Shown in pieces: positions 8,346-15,672 of a DNA stretch of 64,000 bases (positions within the stretch are counted from its first letter, which is position 1; each line of letters opens with the position of its first letter). Source of the DNA: Streptomyces globisporus (lineage in GTDB: Bacteria; Actinomycetota; Actinomycetes; Streptomycetales; Streptomycetaceae); contig BMTG01000010.1 of assembly GCA_014649555.1 (NCBI GenBank), positions 124,001-188,000 on the forward strand, in the 5' to 3' direction. Made by a program: the position numbers and the translations under genes. Under the pieces are notes generated by a model. It did not search any database. It was not told the DNA's origin and saw nothing but the letters and a program-made list of their open reading frames with translations.

Positions 8346-9362
8346 TTACGACTCCGCCAGGATCTGTCCGACGTAACGTGCCACTGCGCGTACCGCTCCC
8401 ATCGTTCCGGGGTAGTCCATGCGGGTCGGTCCGACCACGCCGAGTTTGGCGACTGCCTCGTCGCCCGAACCGTAGCCGACCGCGACGACGGACGTGGAGT
8501 TGAGCCCCTCGTGGGCGTTCTCGTGCCCGATCCGTACGGTCATGCCGGAGTCCGTGGCCTCACCGAGCAGCTTCAGCAGGACGACCTGCTCCTCCAGTGC
8601 TTCCAGCACCGGCCGGATCATCACCGGGAAGTCGTGTCCGAAGCGGGTGAGGTTGGAGGTGCCGCCGATCATCAGCCGCTCCTCCGTCTCCTCGACGAGT
8701 GTTTCGAGGAGGGTGGAGAGAACCGTGGAAACCGTCCCCCGGTCCTCGCTGTCGAAGGATTCCGGCAGCTCCTGCACCAGGCGCGGGACATCCGCGAAGC
8801 GTCGTCCGACGACCCGGCTGTTGAGCCGGGCCCGCAGATCCGCCAGCGATGTCTCACCGAACGGCGCAGGGCAGTCGATCATACGCTGTTCGACCCGGCC
8901 GGTGTCCGTGATCAGGACGAGCATCAGCCGGGCGGGGGCGAGCGAGAGCAGCTCCACGTGCCGCACCGTCGAGCGGGTCAGCGAGGGGTACTGCACGACG
9001 GCGACCTGCCGGGTCAGCTGCGCGAGCAGCCGCACCGTCCGGCCGACCACGTCGTCGAGGTCGACCGCGCCGTCGAGGAAGTTCTGGATGGCCCGGCGCT
9101 CGGGCGAGGACAGCGGCTTGACGCCCGCGAGCTTGTCGACGAAGAGGCGGTACCCCTTGTCGGTGGGGATGCGCCCCGCGCTCGTGTGCGGCTGGGCGAT
9201 GAAGCCCTCGTCCTCCAGCACCGCCATGTCGTTGCGGACGGTGGCCGGGGAGACTCCCAGCCGGTGCCGCTCGGTCAGCGCCTTGGAGCCGACGGGCTCC
9301 TCCGTGCCGACATAGTCCTGGACGATGGCGCGCAGCACTTCGAGTCTGCGTTCGCTGAGCAT
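8346..9362 (-). CDS. hrcA: Heat-inducible transcription repressor HrcA
   Basis: Repressor of class I heat-shock genes; binds CIRCE and depends on GroEL for folding. 338 residues from [15 protein letters not shown]-terminal winged helix with [18 protein letters not shown] and [14 protein letters not shown], the classic HrcA signatures, then the dimerisation/GAF-like domain. The frame is open far upstream, but the ATG at 9362 matches the family start. A CIRCE element lies 36 bp upstream, so the gene is autoregulated together with dnaJ. Confidence 0.96.
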   Translation of the reverse strand: MLSERRLEVLRAIVQDYVGTEEPVGSKALTERHRLGVSPATVRNDMAVLEDEGFIAQPHTSAGRIPTDKGYRLFVDKLAGVKPLSSPERRAIQNFLDGAVDLDDVVGRTVRLLAQLTRQVAVVQYPSLTRSTVRHVELLSLAPARLMLVLITDTGRVEQRMIDCPAPFGETSLADLRARLNSRVVGRRFADVPRLVQELPESFDSEDRGTVSTVLSTLLETLVEETEERLMIGGTSNLTRFGHDFPVMIRPVLEALEEQVVLLKLLGEATDSGMTVRIGHENAHEGLNSTSVVAVGYGSGDEAVAKLGVVGPTRMDYPGTMGAVRAVARYVGQILAES

Positions 9363-9398
9363 CGCGCACACCTCCAGCTGTCTGTCTCCGGTCTCCGA

Positions 9399-9425
9399 CT
9401 GGCACTCGGTGCGTACGAGTGCCAG
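9399..9425 (-). promoter_or_regulatory. CIRCE operator of hrcA-dnaJ
   Basis: CTGGCACTC, nine bases, GAGTGCCAG: perfect 9-bp arms with the 9-nt spacer that defines CIRCE (consensus TTAGCACTC-N9-GAGTGCTAA). It is positioned between the hrcA start codon and the divergent gene at 9527, where it can also lie close to that gene's promoter. Confidence 0.96.
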
Positions 9426-9514
9426 CAATCCCGTCGTCAGTGTACGGGGGTGGGGTGGGGCCTGGGCAAGGGCGACCGGCCGCCCCGCCACGGGACCGCG
9501 CAGGTCGTTGCCGA

Positions 9515-9520
9515 TAGCGT
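9515..9520 (+). promoter_or_regulatory. Putative -10 element of a leaderless transcript
   Basis: TAGCGT (TANNNT type) is followed by exactly six bases and then the ATG at 9527. No Shine-Dalgarno is present, so transcription may start at the A of the start codon. No good -35 box is seen. Confidence 0.5.
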
Positions 9521-9526
9521 CCTGGT

Positions 9527-10258
9527 ATGGACGTCGCTTGGGAAGACTTCGGGTGGGAGCGGTTGGGCAACGGTGTCGGCCGGCGGCGGCTCCCGGGCTG
9601 GGACGCCACCGTCGCGCTGGTCGCCGGAGCGGAGGGGGTGCTGCTGTACGACACCGGCTCGACGCTGCGCGAGGGCGTCGAACTGCGGCGGCAGGCCGAG
9701 GCGCTGCTCGGCCGCAGGGTGACGCATATCGCATTGAGCCACCCCCATTTCGATCATGTGCTGGGCACGGCGGCGTTCGCCGGGGTGCGGGTGTACGGCT
9801 CGGCGGGGCTCACCGCCCTGCTGCGGGACGGGGAGCAGGGGCTCTACGGGGACGCCGTGCGGCAGGGCGTCCCCGAGGACGAGGCCGCCCGGTCGGCGGA
9901 CACGCTGGTGGTCCCGCACCACGAGGTGGACGGCGAGCAGGCGCTCGACCTGGGCGGCGGCCGCCGGGTGCTGCTGGCCGATCTGGGCCCCGCCCACAGC
10001 AGCCATGACCTCGCGGTGCTGGTGCCGGGCTCGGACGGTGAGCCTCCGGTGGTGCTCTGCGGCGATCTGGTCGAGGAGTCGGGCGATCCGCAGGCGGGCC
10101 CGGACGCGGTGCCCGCGCGGTGGCCGGCCGCGCTGGAGAGGCTGCTGGAGCTGGGCGGCGAGGACGCGCTGTACGTACCGGGGCACGGGGCGGTGGTGGA
10201 CGCGGCGTTCGTCCGGAAGCAACGGGCGGCGCTGGCGGAGCGGTTCGCGACGGCATGA
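9527..10258 (+). CDS. Metallo-beta-lactamase-fold hydrolase
   Basis: 243-residue cytoplasmic MBL-fold protein with the zinc motif [10 protein letters not shown] (about residues 72-81), a second ligand region [15 protein letters not shown], an Asp in [12 protein letters not shown] and a final His in [10 protein letters not shown]. The pattern resembles glyoxalase-II-like or quorum-quenching-like small hydrolases; substrate unknown. It is divergent from hrcA, sharing a 164-bp region with the CIRCE site. The stop codon lies in the first unit of a tandem repeat. Confidence 0.85.
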   Translation: MDVAWEDFGWERLGNGVGRRRLPGWDATVALVAGAEGVLLYDTGSTLREGVELRRQAEALLGRRVTHIALSHPHFDHVLGTAAFAGVRVYGSAGLTALLRDGEQGLYGDAVRQGVPEDEAARSADTLVVPHHEVDGEQALDLGGGRRVLLADLGPAHSSHDLAVLVPGSDGEPPVVLCGDLVEESGDPQAGPDAVPARWPAALERLLELGGEDALYVPGHGAVVDAAFVRKQRAALAERFATA

Positions 10259-10357
10259 GGATCTTCGGGGCGGTGTCGAGGACTTTCCCGGCGGTGTGAG
10301 GATCTCCGCGGCGGTGTCGAGGATCTTCGTGGCGGCGTGAGGTTCTTCACGGCGGCG
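10256..10357 (+). repeat. Five tandem 20/21-bp units starting at the MBL-gene stop codon
   Basis: Alternating 20- and 21-bp units begin TGAGGATCTTCG and TCGAGGATCTTC and end GGCGGTG or GGCGGCG. They start at 10256, 10276, 10297, 10317 and 10338. The first unit begins with the TGA stop of the MBL gene; the array ends 19 bp before the next start codon, next to its putative -10 box. Confidence 0.9.
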
Positions 10358-10364
10358 GGCCGAT

Positions 10365-10370
10365 TATCGT
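10365..10370 (+). promoter_or_regulatory. Putative -10 element of the DUF3097 gene
   Basis: TATCGT, six bases, then ATG at 10377. The geometry is identical to that before the MBL gene and there is no Shine-Dalgarno, suggesting a leaderless mRNA. Confidence 0.5.
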
Positions 10371-10376
10371 CGGGCC

Positions 10377-11195
10377 ATGCGCAGCTACCAGCCGGACCTG
10401 ACCCCGCCGTGGAAGCGGTCCGCCCCCGTGCCCGAGGTGCCCGCCGAACCCGATCTGGTCGTGGAGGAGGTCGCCACCGGCTTCTGCGGGGCGGTGATCC
10501 GCTGCGAGAAGACCGCCCAGGGGCCGACGGTGACCCTGGAGGACCGGTTCGGCAAGCACCGGGTGTTCCCGATGGAGCCGCGCGGCTTCCTGCTGGAGGG
10601 CAAGGTCGTCACGCTGGTACGCCCGGGCCCCGGCGGTCCCGTGCGTCCCACGCGTACGGCCTCCGGTTCGGTGGCGGTGCCCGGCGCGCGGGCCCGGGTG
10701 GCGCGGGCCGGGCGGATCTATGTGGAGGGCCGGCACGACGCGGAGCTGGTGGAGCGGGTGTGGGGCGACGACCTCCGCATCGAGGGCGTCGTCGTGGAGT
10801 ACCTGGAGGGCGTCGACGACCTTCCGGCGATCGTCGGGGAGTTCGGGCCGGGACCGGACGCGCGGCTCGGGGTGCTGGTGGACCATCTGGTGCCCGGCTC
10901 CAAGGAGTCCCGGATCGCGGCTCAGGTGACCGGTGACCATGTGCTGGTGGTGGGGCACCCCTACATCGACGTGTGGGAGGCGGTGAAGCCGTCCTCGGTG
11001 GGGATCGACGCCTGGCCGGTGGTGCCGAGGGGCCAGGACTGGAAGACGGGTGTGTGCAGGGCGCTGGGGTGGCCGGAGAACACCGGGGCGGCCTGGCAGC
11101 ACATTCTGTCGAAGGTCCGCAGCTACCAGGACCTGGAACCCCAACTGCTGGGCCGGGTGGAGGAATTGATCGACTTCGTCACCCTTCCGGAGTGA
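10377..11195 (+). CDS. DUF3097 family protein (Toprim-like core suspected)
   Basis: 272 residues, soluble; I recognise it as the actinobacterial DUF3097 family, function unknown. Residues 112-133 (RIYVEGRHDAELVERVWG followed by DDLR) have the Glu117-x3-Asp121 spacing of a Toprim VEGxxD motif. LVDHLVPGSKES (167-178) matches the position of the Toprim second acidic strand and resembles the DPDFPGE region of RNase M5 by eye. A C-terminal helical segment follows (WQHILSKVRSYQDLEP). It has its own putative leaderless promoter behind the tandem repeat and is transcribed away from hrcA. Confidence 0.8.
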   Translation: MRSYQPDLTPPWKRSAPVPEVPAEPDLVVEEVATGFCGAVIRCEKTAQGPTVTLEDRFGKHRVFPMEPRGFLLEGKVVTLVRPGPGGPVRPTRTASGSVAVPGARARVARAGRIYVEGRHDAELVERVWGDDLRIEGVVVEYLEGVDDLPAIVGEFGPGPDARLGVLVDHLVPGSKESRIAAQVTGDHVLVVGHPYIDVWEAVKPSSVGIDAWPVVPRGQDWKTGVCRALGWPENTGAAWQHILSKVRSYQDLEPQLLGRVEELIDFVTLPE

Positions 11196-11337
11196 TGTCC
11201 CCGGGCTGATTCCGGTCCGTCCCGGACGATCACGTACCGATCTCTAGGAATGCCTGCGTCCCACACGCACCATCGGTTATTGAGGGTTACCGAGAGTGCG
11301 AACGGGCCGGCGGTTCACGGGGGAAGGGCACGGGACG

Positions 11338-14214
11338 ATGGCGCGCGAGGTCTGGCAGGAAAGTGCCGACAACGAGGCGGCTTCGGCCGTCTTCCACCTG
11401 ATGCAGCAGCTGATCGACCGCTACCGGGTCAACCGCCCGGTGATGCCGCTCGTGGTCGCCCAGGCGGCGGACGCCGGGGCCGGGCCGGAGATCGACGCCC
11501 GGGTGGAGGAGCTGGTGCATCAGGTGCACCGGGCCAACGAGTTACGCCGGGTGCCGGTGCGGCTGCTCGACGGCGCGGGGGCGACTCCGTACGAGGCGGC
11601 GCTCGACATGGTGCGCACGCTCTCCGAGAAGCCGTGGGAGACCCGGGACAACACCCAGTACAAGAACTTCTCCTTTCCGCGCTCGCGGCTGCTCGGCGCG
11701 ATCGAGCAGGCCACCGCGACCGTGGTCGAGCAGTCCGACGGCAACTCCTCCGAGGTCCGTGAGGAAAGGATCCTGGAGCAGCTGAGCCGGTTGCGCTGGC
11801 GGTCCGGCCGGCCGCGCGGGGGAACCCGGTGGGACGCGCTGCGGCAGTCGGTGCGGCCCGAGACGTTCGTCGGGGCGCTCTTCATCGCGCTGCTCAGCGT
11901 GTTGCTCGGGGAGATCGACTGGCTGCTGACGGCCCTGGTGGCGGCCCTCGCGCTGATCGGGCTGGCCGTGGTGGGCCTGGCGAGCCGGGCCGCGCCGCCG
12001 CTGCTGTGGCTGCGCCGGGCCAGCCGCTGGTTCGCCACCACCTCCTCGCTGGCCGCGTCCAGCACGGGCTATCCGTCGGACGGCTGGTCGTGGTTCTCGC
12101 CGAGCGGTTCGTGGCGGGTGATCCGGGCGCGGGCGGCGGCGGTCGCGGAGCGGGTGGCGGACGCGGGGGCGGGCGACGAGCACGCGCGCCAGTTCCATCT
12201 GGAGCTGCGGGTGCAGGCGCTGCTGGAGGATCTGCGGCACAGCTACCGCCCGCACTCCCTGGACTGGCGGCGCAGCAAGCGCACGGTCCCGCCGGTGGTG
12301 TTCCTGCCCCGGGCCACGCAGGACAACGGCGGCATCCTGCTGATCAACGCGATCAACAACGTACGGTCGCGGCGCAGTGAGGTCGATCCGCTGCTGCTGC
12401 TCGCCTCGCTGCCGGCCTCCGAGATCATGCGGCACACCCCGCCGCTGCCCCCGGAGCGGCCGGGTCCGGGTGCGCCGACCGGTTCGTCCGGGGCCCGGGC
12501 CCGCTACGAGCGCTGGGTCGACGATCTGAGTCTGGGCCAGTCACCGGTGGCCGCGGCGACCCTGGCGTGGGTGCTGCTGCTGCCGCTGTCCACCGAGAAG
12601 CTGACCCATGAGCACGCGCACGCCCAGCTCGTCACCCACCGGGTGCGCCGGACCTGGGCGTGGTGGGTGATGTCGCGGGCGACGATCGCCGTGGCCGTCG
12701 TGGGCTCGCTGCTGGGGGCGTTCCTGTGGGCCGGGCACTGGCGCGACACGTACTGCCACGGGCCGCTGACCGACCGGAACACGGACGCGATCTGGCGGGG
12801 GCCGGACGGCGACCGGGAGTGTATCGGTGTGGCGACGGCGCCCGAGGTGCTCTTCGCGGCGGGCAACGACCTGGAGCTGAACGGGGCGGGCAGGGGCATC
12901 ACGTTCGAGCGGATCGAGCAGGCGATCCGTGAGGAGAACGACGACATCGAGGCGGGCGACGCGTATGTGACGGTCGTGTACGCCGGTCCGCTCACCGCCA
13001 CGGGCAAGGACCGGGAGGCGACCCGCAAGGGGCTGGAGGAGCTGACCGGGGTCTACCTCCAGCAGCGGGCGGTCAACAAGACGGTGCGCCGGTCGGTGAA
13101 GCTGCGGGTGCTGACCGCCAACGGCGGCGAGGACATGCTGCGGCAGCTCACCGCCGTGGAGAAGATCATCGACGTGGCCCGGCGGGATCCGACGGTGGTC
13201 GGGGTGGTCGGTCTCGGCCGGAACACCCAGGAGAGCGAGAAGGCGACGAAGCTGCTCCGGGAGGCCGGGCTGGCGGTGGTGAACACGACGAACTCCAGCA
13301 GCGACCTGCCCCGCGAGTACCCGAACTACTTCGGCCTCGCGGCGACGGACGAGGAGCAGACGCATGCGCTCGGTCTGGTGGCCCGGCAGATCGCGAAAGG
13401 CCTCGACCGCCCGCACGCGATCGTGCTGTCGCGTGAGGACCGCAACGGGGACCTGGACCGGTACACCGCCGAGCAGCGGGACGCGGGCCGCACGATGCTT
13501 CAGGACGCGGGTTTCGAACCGGGGAAGGACGTGACGTACGACCTGGCGGGCGGGGCGAGCCTGAACACCCCGCTGACGACCATCTGCCAGTCCGAGCGGG
13601 TTCCCGACGCGCTGTACTTCGCGGGGCGGGTCGAGGACGTACCGACGCTGATGCGGGGCCTGTCGGAGACCACGGGGTGCTCGGACCGGCGGATGACGGT
13701 GTTCACCGGGGACGATCTGACGAAGGGGACGTTCGACGACTCGACGTCCATCGCGGCCAACGTCACGCTCTACCACTCCTCGCTCGCCCCGCTGGACCGG
13801 GGGAAGAACCTCGGCTTCTACGGGGACGCGTACCGCACCCTGCGGCGGCTGCACCCCGAGGGCGAGGTCACCGCGCTGGTCTCGGGGCGTCCGGCGTACG
13901 AGGACGACCTGTTCGCCAGCGGGCAGACCGTGATCTCCTACAGCGCCGCGGCCGCCCTGTACGACGCGGCGGCGCGCGGCGACAAGCGGCGGAGCGCGGC
14001 GGAGACGTGGGCGACGCTGCACACGGTGGACCTGAACAACATGCCGACGGGGACGATCTCGTTCAGCCGGGCGCGGTCCTCGGTCTCGGACAATGTGCAC
14101 GGTCTGAACATCGTCAAGGTGGTCCGGCCGGGTCCGAGCGCGGAGCGGACCCTGGTGTGCGGCAAGCCGGCCGGGGTCGCGCCGCCGCTGACGGCGAAGG
14201 ACTGCAAGCCGTGA
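11338..14214 (+). CDS. Large membrane protein with C-terminal periplasmic-binding-like domain
   Basis: About 958 residues, function unknown. Layout: cytoplasmic N-terminal domain (1-170); two hydrophobic helices (about 177-225); a long cytoplasmic segment (225-435) containing GGILLINAINNVRS; a third helix (about 439-470, ATIAVAVVGSLLGAFLWAG); and an outside part whose last 350 residues resemble type-1 periplasmic-binding proteins of Leu/branched-chain ABC systems (VVGVVGLGRNTQESEKATKLL, then NYFGLAATDEEQTHALGLVA). No ABC permease or ATPase genes are nearby. Codon 69 (nt 11542-11544) is TTA, in frame, hinting at bldA-dependent translation. GTG 11296 is an alternative start. Confidence 0.75.
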   Translation: MAREVWQESADNEAASAVFHLMQQLIDRYRVNRPVMPLVVAQAADAGAGPEIDARVEELVHQVHRANELRRVPVRLLDGAGATPYEAALDMVRTLSEKPWETRDNTQYKNFSFPRSRLLGAIEQATATVVEQSDGNSSEVREERILEQLSRLRWRSGRPRGGTRWDALRQSVRPETFVGALFIALLSVLLGEIDWLLTALVAALALIGLAVVGLASRAAPPLLWLRRASRWFATTSSLAASSTGYPSDGWSWFSPSGSWRVIRARAAAVAERVADAGAGDEHARQFHLELRVQALLEDLRHSYRPHSLDWRRSKRTVPPVVFLPRATQDNGGILLINAINNVRSRRSEVDPLLLLASLPASEIMRHTPPLPPERPGPGAPTGSSGARARYERWVDDLSLGQSPVAAATLAWVLLLPLSTEKLTHEHAHAQLVTHRVRRTWAWWVMSRATIAVAVVGSLLGAFLWAGHWRDTYCHGPLTDRNTDAIWRGPDGDRECIGVATAPEVLFAAGNDLELNGAGRGITFERIEQAIREENDDIEAGDAYVTVVYAGPLTATGKDREATRKGLEELTGVYLQQRAVNKTVRRSVKLRVLTANGGEDMLRQLTAVEKIIDVARRDPTVVGVVGLGRNTQESEKATKLLREAGLAVVNTTNSSSDLPREYPNYFGLAATDEEQTHALGLVARQIAKGLDRPHAIVLSREDRNGDLDRYTAEQRDAGRTMLQDAGFEPGKDVTYDLAGGASLNTPLTTICQSERVPDALYFAGRVEDVPTLMRGLSETTGCSDRRMTVFTGDDLTKGTFDDSTSIAANVTLYHSSLAPLDRGKNLGFYGDAYRTLRRLHPEGEVTALVSGRPAYEDDLFASGQTVISYSAAAALYDAAARGDKRRSAAETWATLHTVDLNNMPTGTISFSRARSSVSDNVHGLNIVKVVRPGPSAERTLVCGKPAGVAPPLTAKDCKP

Positions 14215-14268
14215 AGCCGTCGTTCCGGGGGATCGGCCGACGCACCGTGAGGGCGTCGTCCCCGGGGC

Positions 14269-15510
14269 TCAGTCGACCAGGTCGCGGACGACGGCGTCGG
14301 CGAGGAGCCGCCCGCGCAGAGTGAGGACCGCGCGGCCCTTGTCGTACGGTTCCGGCTCCAGCAGCCCGTCGGTCAGGGCGCGGCGGGAGGCGGCGAGGCC
14401 GTCGGGTTTGAGGAGGTCCAGCGGGCAGCCCTCGCGCAGCCGCAGCTCCAGCAGGATGCGCTCGACCCGGCGGTCCTCCTCGGCGAGGATCTCGCGGCCC
14501 GCGCCGGGCGAGCGGCCCTCGGCGAGCGCCTGGGCGTACGCGCCGGGGTGCTTCACGTTCCACCAGCGCACGCCGCCGACGTGGCTGTGGGCGCCGGGGC
14601 CCGCGCCCCACCAGTCGGCGCCGCGCCAGTACAGCTCGTTGTGCAGGCAGCGGCCGGCTTCGGTGGTGGCCCAGTTGGATACCTCGTACCAGTCGAAACC
14701 GGCGGCGGCGAAGGCCTCGTCCGCGATGAGATAGCGGTCGGCGTGGGCGTCGTCGTCGGTCATCGGGATCTCCCCGCGCCGGATGCGGCGGGCGAGCTGG
14801 GTGCCCTCCTCGACGATCAGCGCGTACGCCGATACATGGTCGGGGCCCGCGCCGATCGCGGCGTCCAGAGTGGCCCGCCAGTCGTCGTCGGACTCGCCGG
14901 GGGTGCCGTAGATCAGGTCCAGGTTGACGTGGTCGAAGCCCGCCGCCCGCGCCTCGGCGACGCAGGCCTCGGGGCGGCCGGGGGTGTGGGTGCGGTCGAG
15001 GATCTTCAGGACGTGCTGCCTGGCGCTCTGCATCCCGAAGGAGACCCGGTTGAAGCCGCCCTCGCGCAGGGCTTCGAGGTAGGCAGGGTCGACGGACTCG
15101 GGGTTGGCCTCGGTGGTGATCTCGGCGTCGTCCGCGAGCCCGAACTCGTCCCGGATCGCCCCCAGCATGCGTACGAGGTCGGCGGCGGGCAGCAGGGTGG
15201 GCGTACCGCCCCCGACGAAGACGGTACGGACCGGGCGCGGGTCGTCGCCGAGGACCTTGCGGGCCTGGCGGACCTCCTCGATCAGGTGGACGGCGTAGTT
15301 GTCGCGGGAGGCCAGCGCACCGCCGGAGCCGCGCAGCTCGGTGGCGGTGTAGGTGTTGAAGTCGCAGTAGCCGCAGCGGGTGGCGCAGTACGGAACGTGC
15401 AGGTAGAAGCCGAGCGGGCGGTCGGCTGCGCCTTCCAGGGCATGGCGGGGCAGTGCCCCGTCGTCGGGCACGGGCTCACCATCGGGCAGTACGGAAGGCA
15501 TACCGACCAT
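14269..15510 (-). CDS. hemW: Heme chaperone HemW (radical SAM, CPO-like)
   Basis: Radical SAM protein formerly called oxygen-independent coproporphyrinogen III oxidase-like; HemW proteins bind and transfer heme. 413 residues. The cluster motif CATRCGYCDF gives Cys-x3-Cys-x2-Cys without the fourth Cys of true HemN. VGGGTPTLL and ITTEANPESVD are typical, and the C-terminal HemN_C-type domain ends DAVVRDLVD. ATG 15510 is chosen, with an alternative ATG three codons later. Convergent with the membrane protein gene (54-bp gap). Confidence 0.92.
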   Translation of the reverse strand: MVGMPSVLPDGEPVPDDGALPRHALEGAADRPLGFYLHVPYCATRCGYCDFNTYTATELRGSGGALASRDNYAVHLIEEVRQARKVLGDDPRPVRTVFVGGGTPTLLPAADLVRMLGAIRDEFGLADDAEITTEANPESVDPAYLEALREGGFNRVSFGMQSARQHVLKILDRTHTPGRPEACVAEARAAGFDHVNLDLIYGTPGESDDDWRATLDAAIGAGPDHVSAYALIVEEGTQLARRIRRGEIPMTDDDAHADRYLIADEAFAAAGFDWYEVSNWATTEAGRCLHNELYWRGADWWGAGPGAHSHVGGVRWWNVKHPGAYAQALAEGRSPGAGREILAEEDRRVERILLELRLREGCPLDLLKPDGLAASRRALTDGLLEPEPYDKGRAVLTLRGRLLADAVVRDLVD

Positions 15511-15527
15511 TGTCGCTCGCCGCCGGA

Positions 15528-15625
15528 GCTTCCCGGACCGGGCGGCTTCGTCCTAGCCATGGAGGCTTCCCGGACCGGGCGGCTCGTCGCTCGCCGCGGG
15601 GCTTCCCGGGCCGGGCGGGCTCGAG
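15528..15625. repeat. Three tandem 36/37-bp units between hemW and the phosphatase gene
   Basis: GCTTCCCGGACCGGGCGGCT occurs at 15528 and 15565 and, with one change, at 15601. The intervening TCGCTCGCCGC-type words also recur. The array fills most of the intergenic space between the phosphatase stop (15673) and the hemW start (15510), so it lies in the hemW 5' region. Confidence 0.85.
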
Positions 15626-15672
15626 GGCCAGGTCCGGGCGGCTTCGGGGCCCGCCGGTCTCTTCGGTCCGCG

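Noticed and set aside
9399-9425. Terminator of an upstream gene
   Set aside because: The exact 9-9-9 geometry and the GCACTC/GAGTGC core identify CIRCE before hrcA.
10256-10357. CRISPR-like array
   Set aside because: Units abut without unique spacers and no cas genes are present; simple tandem repeat.
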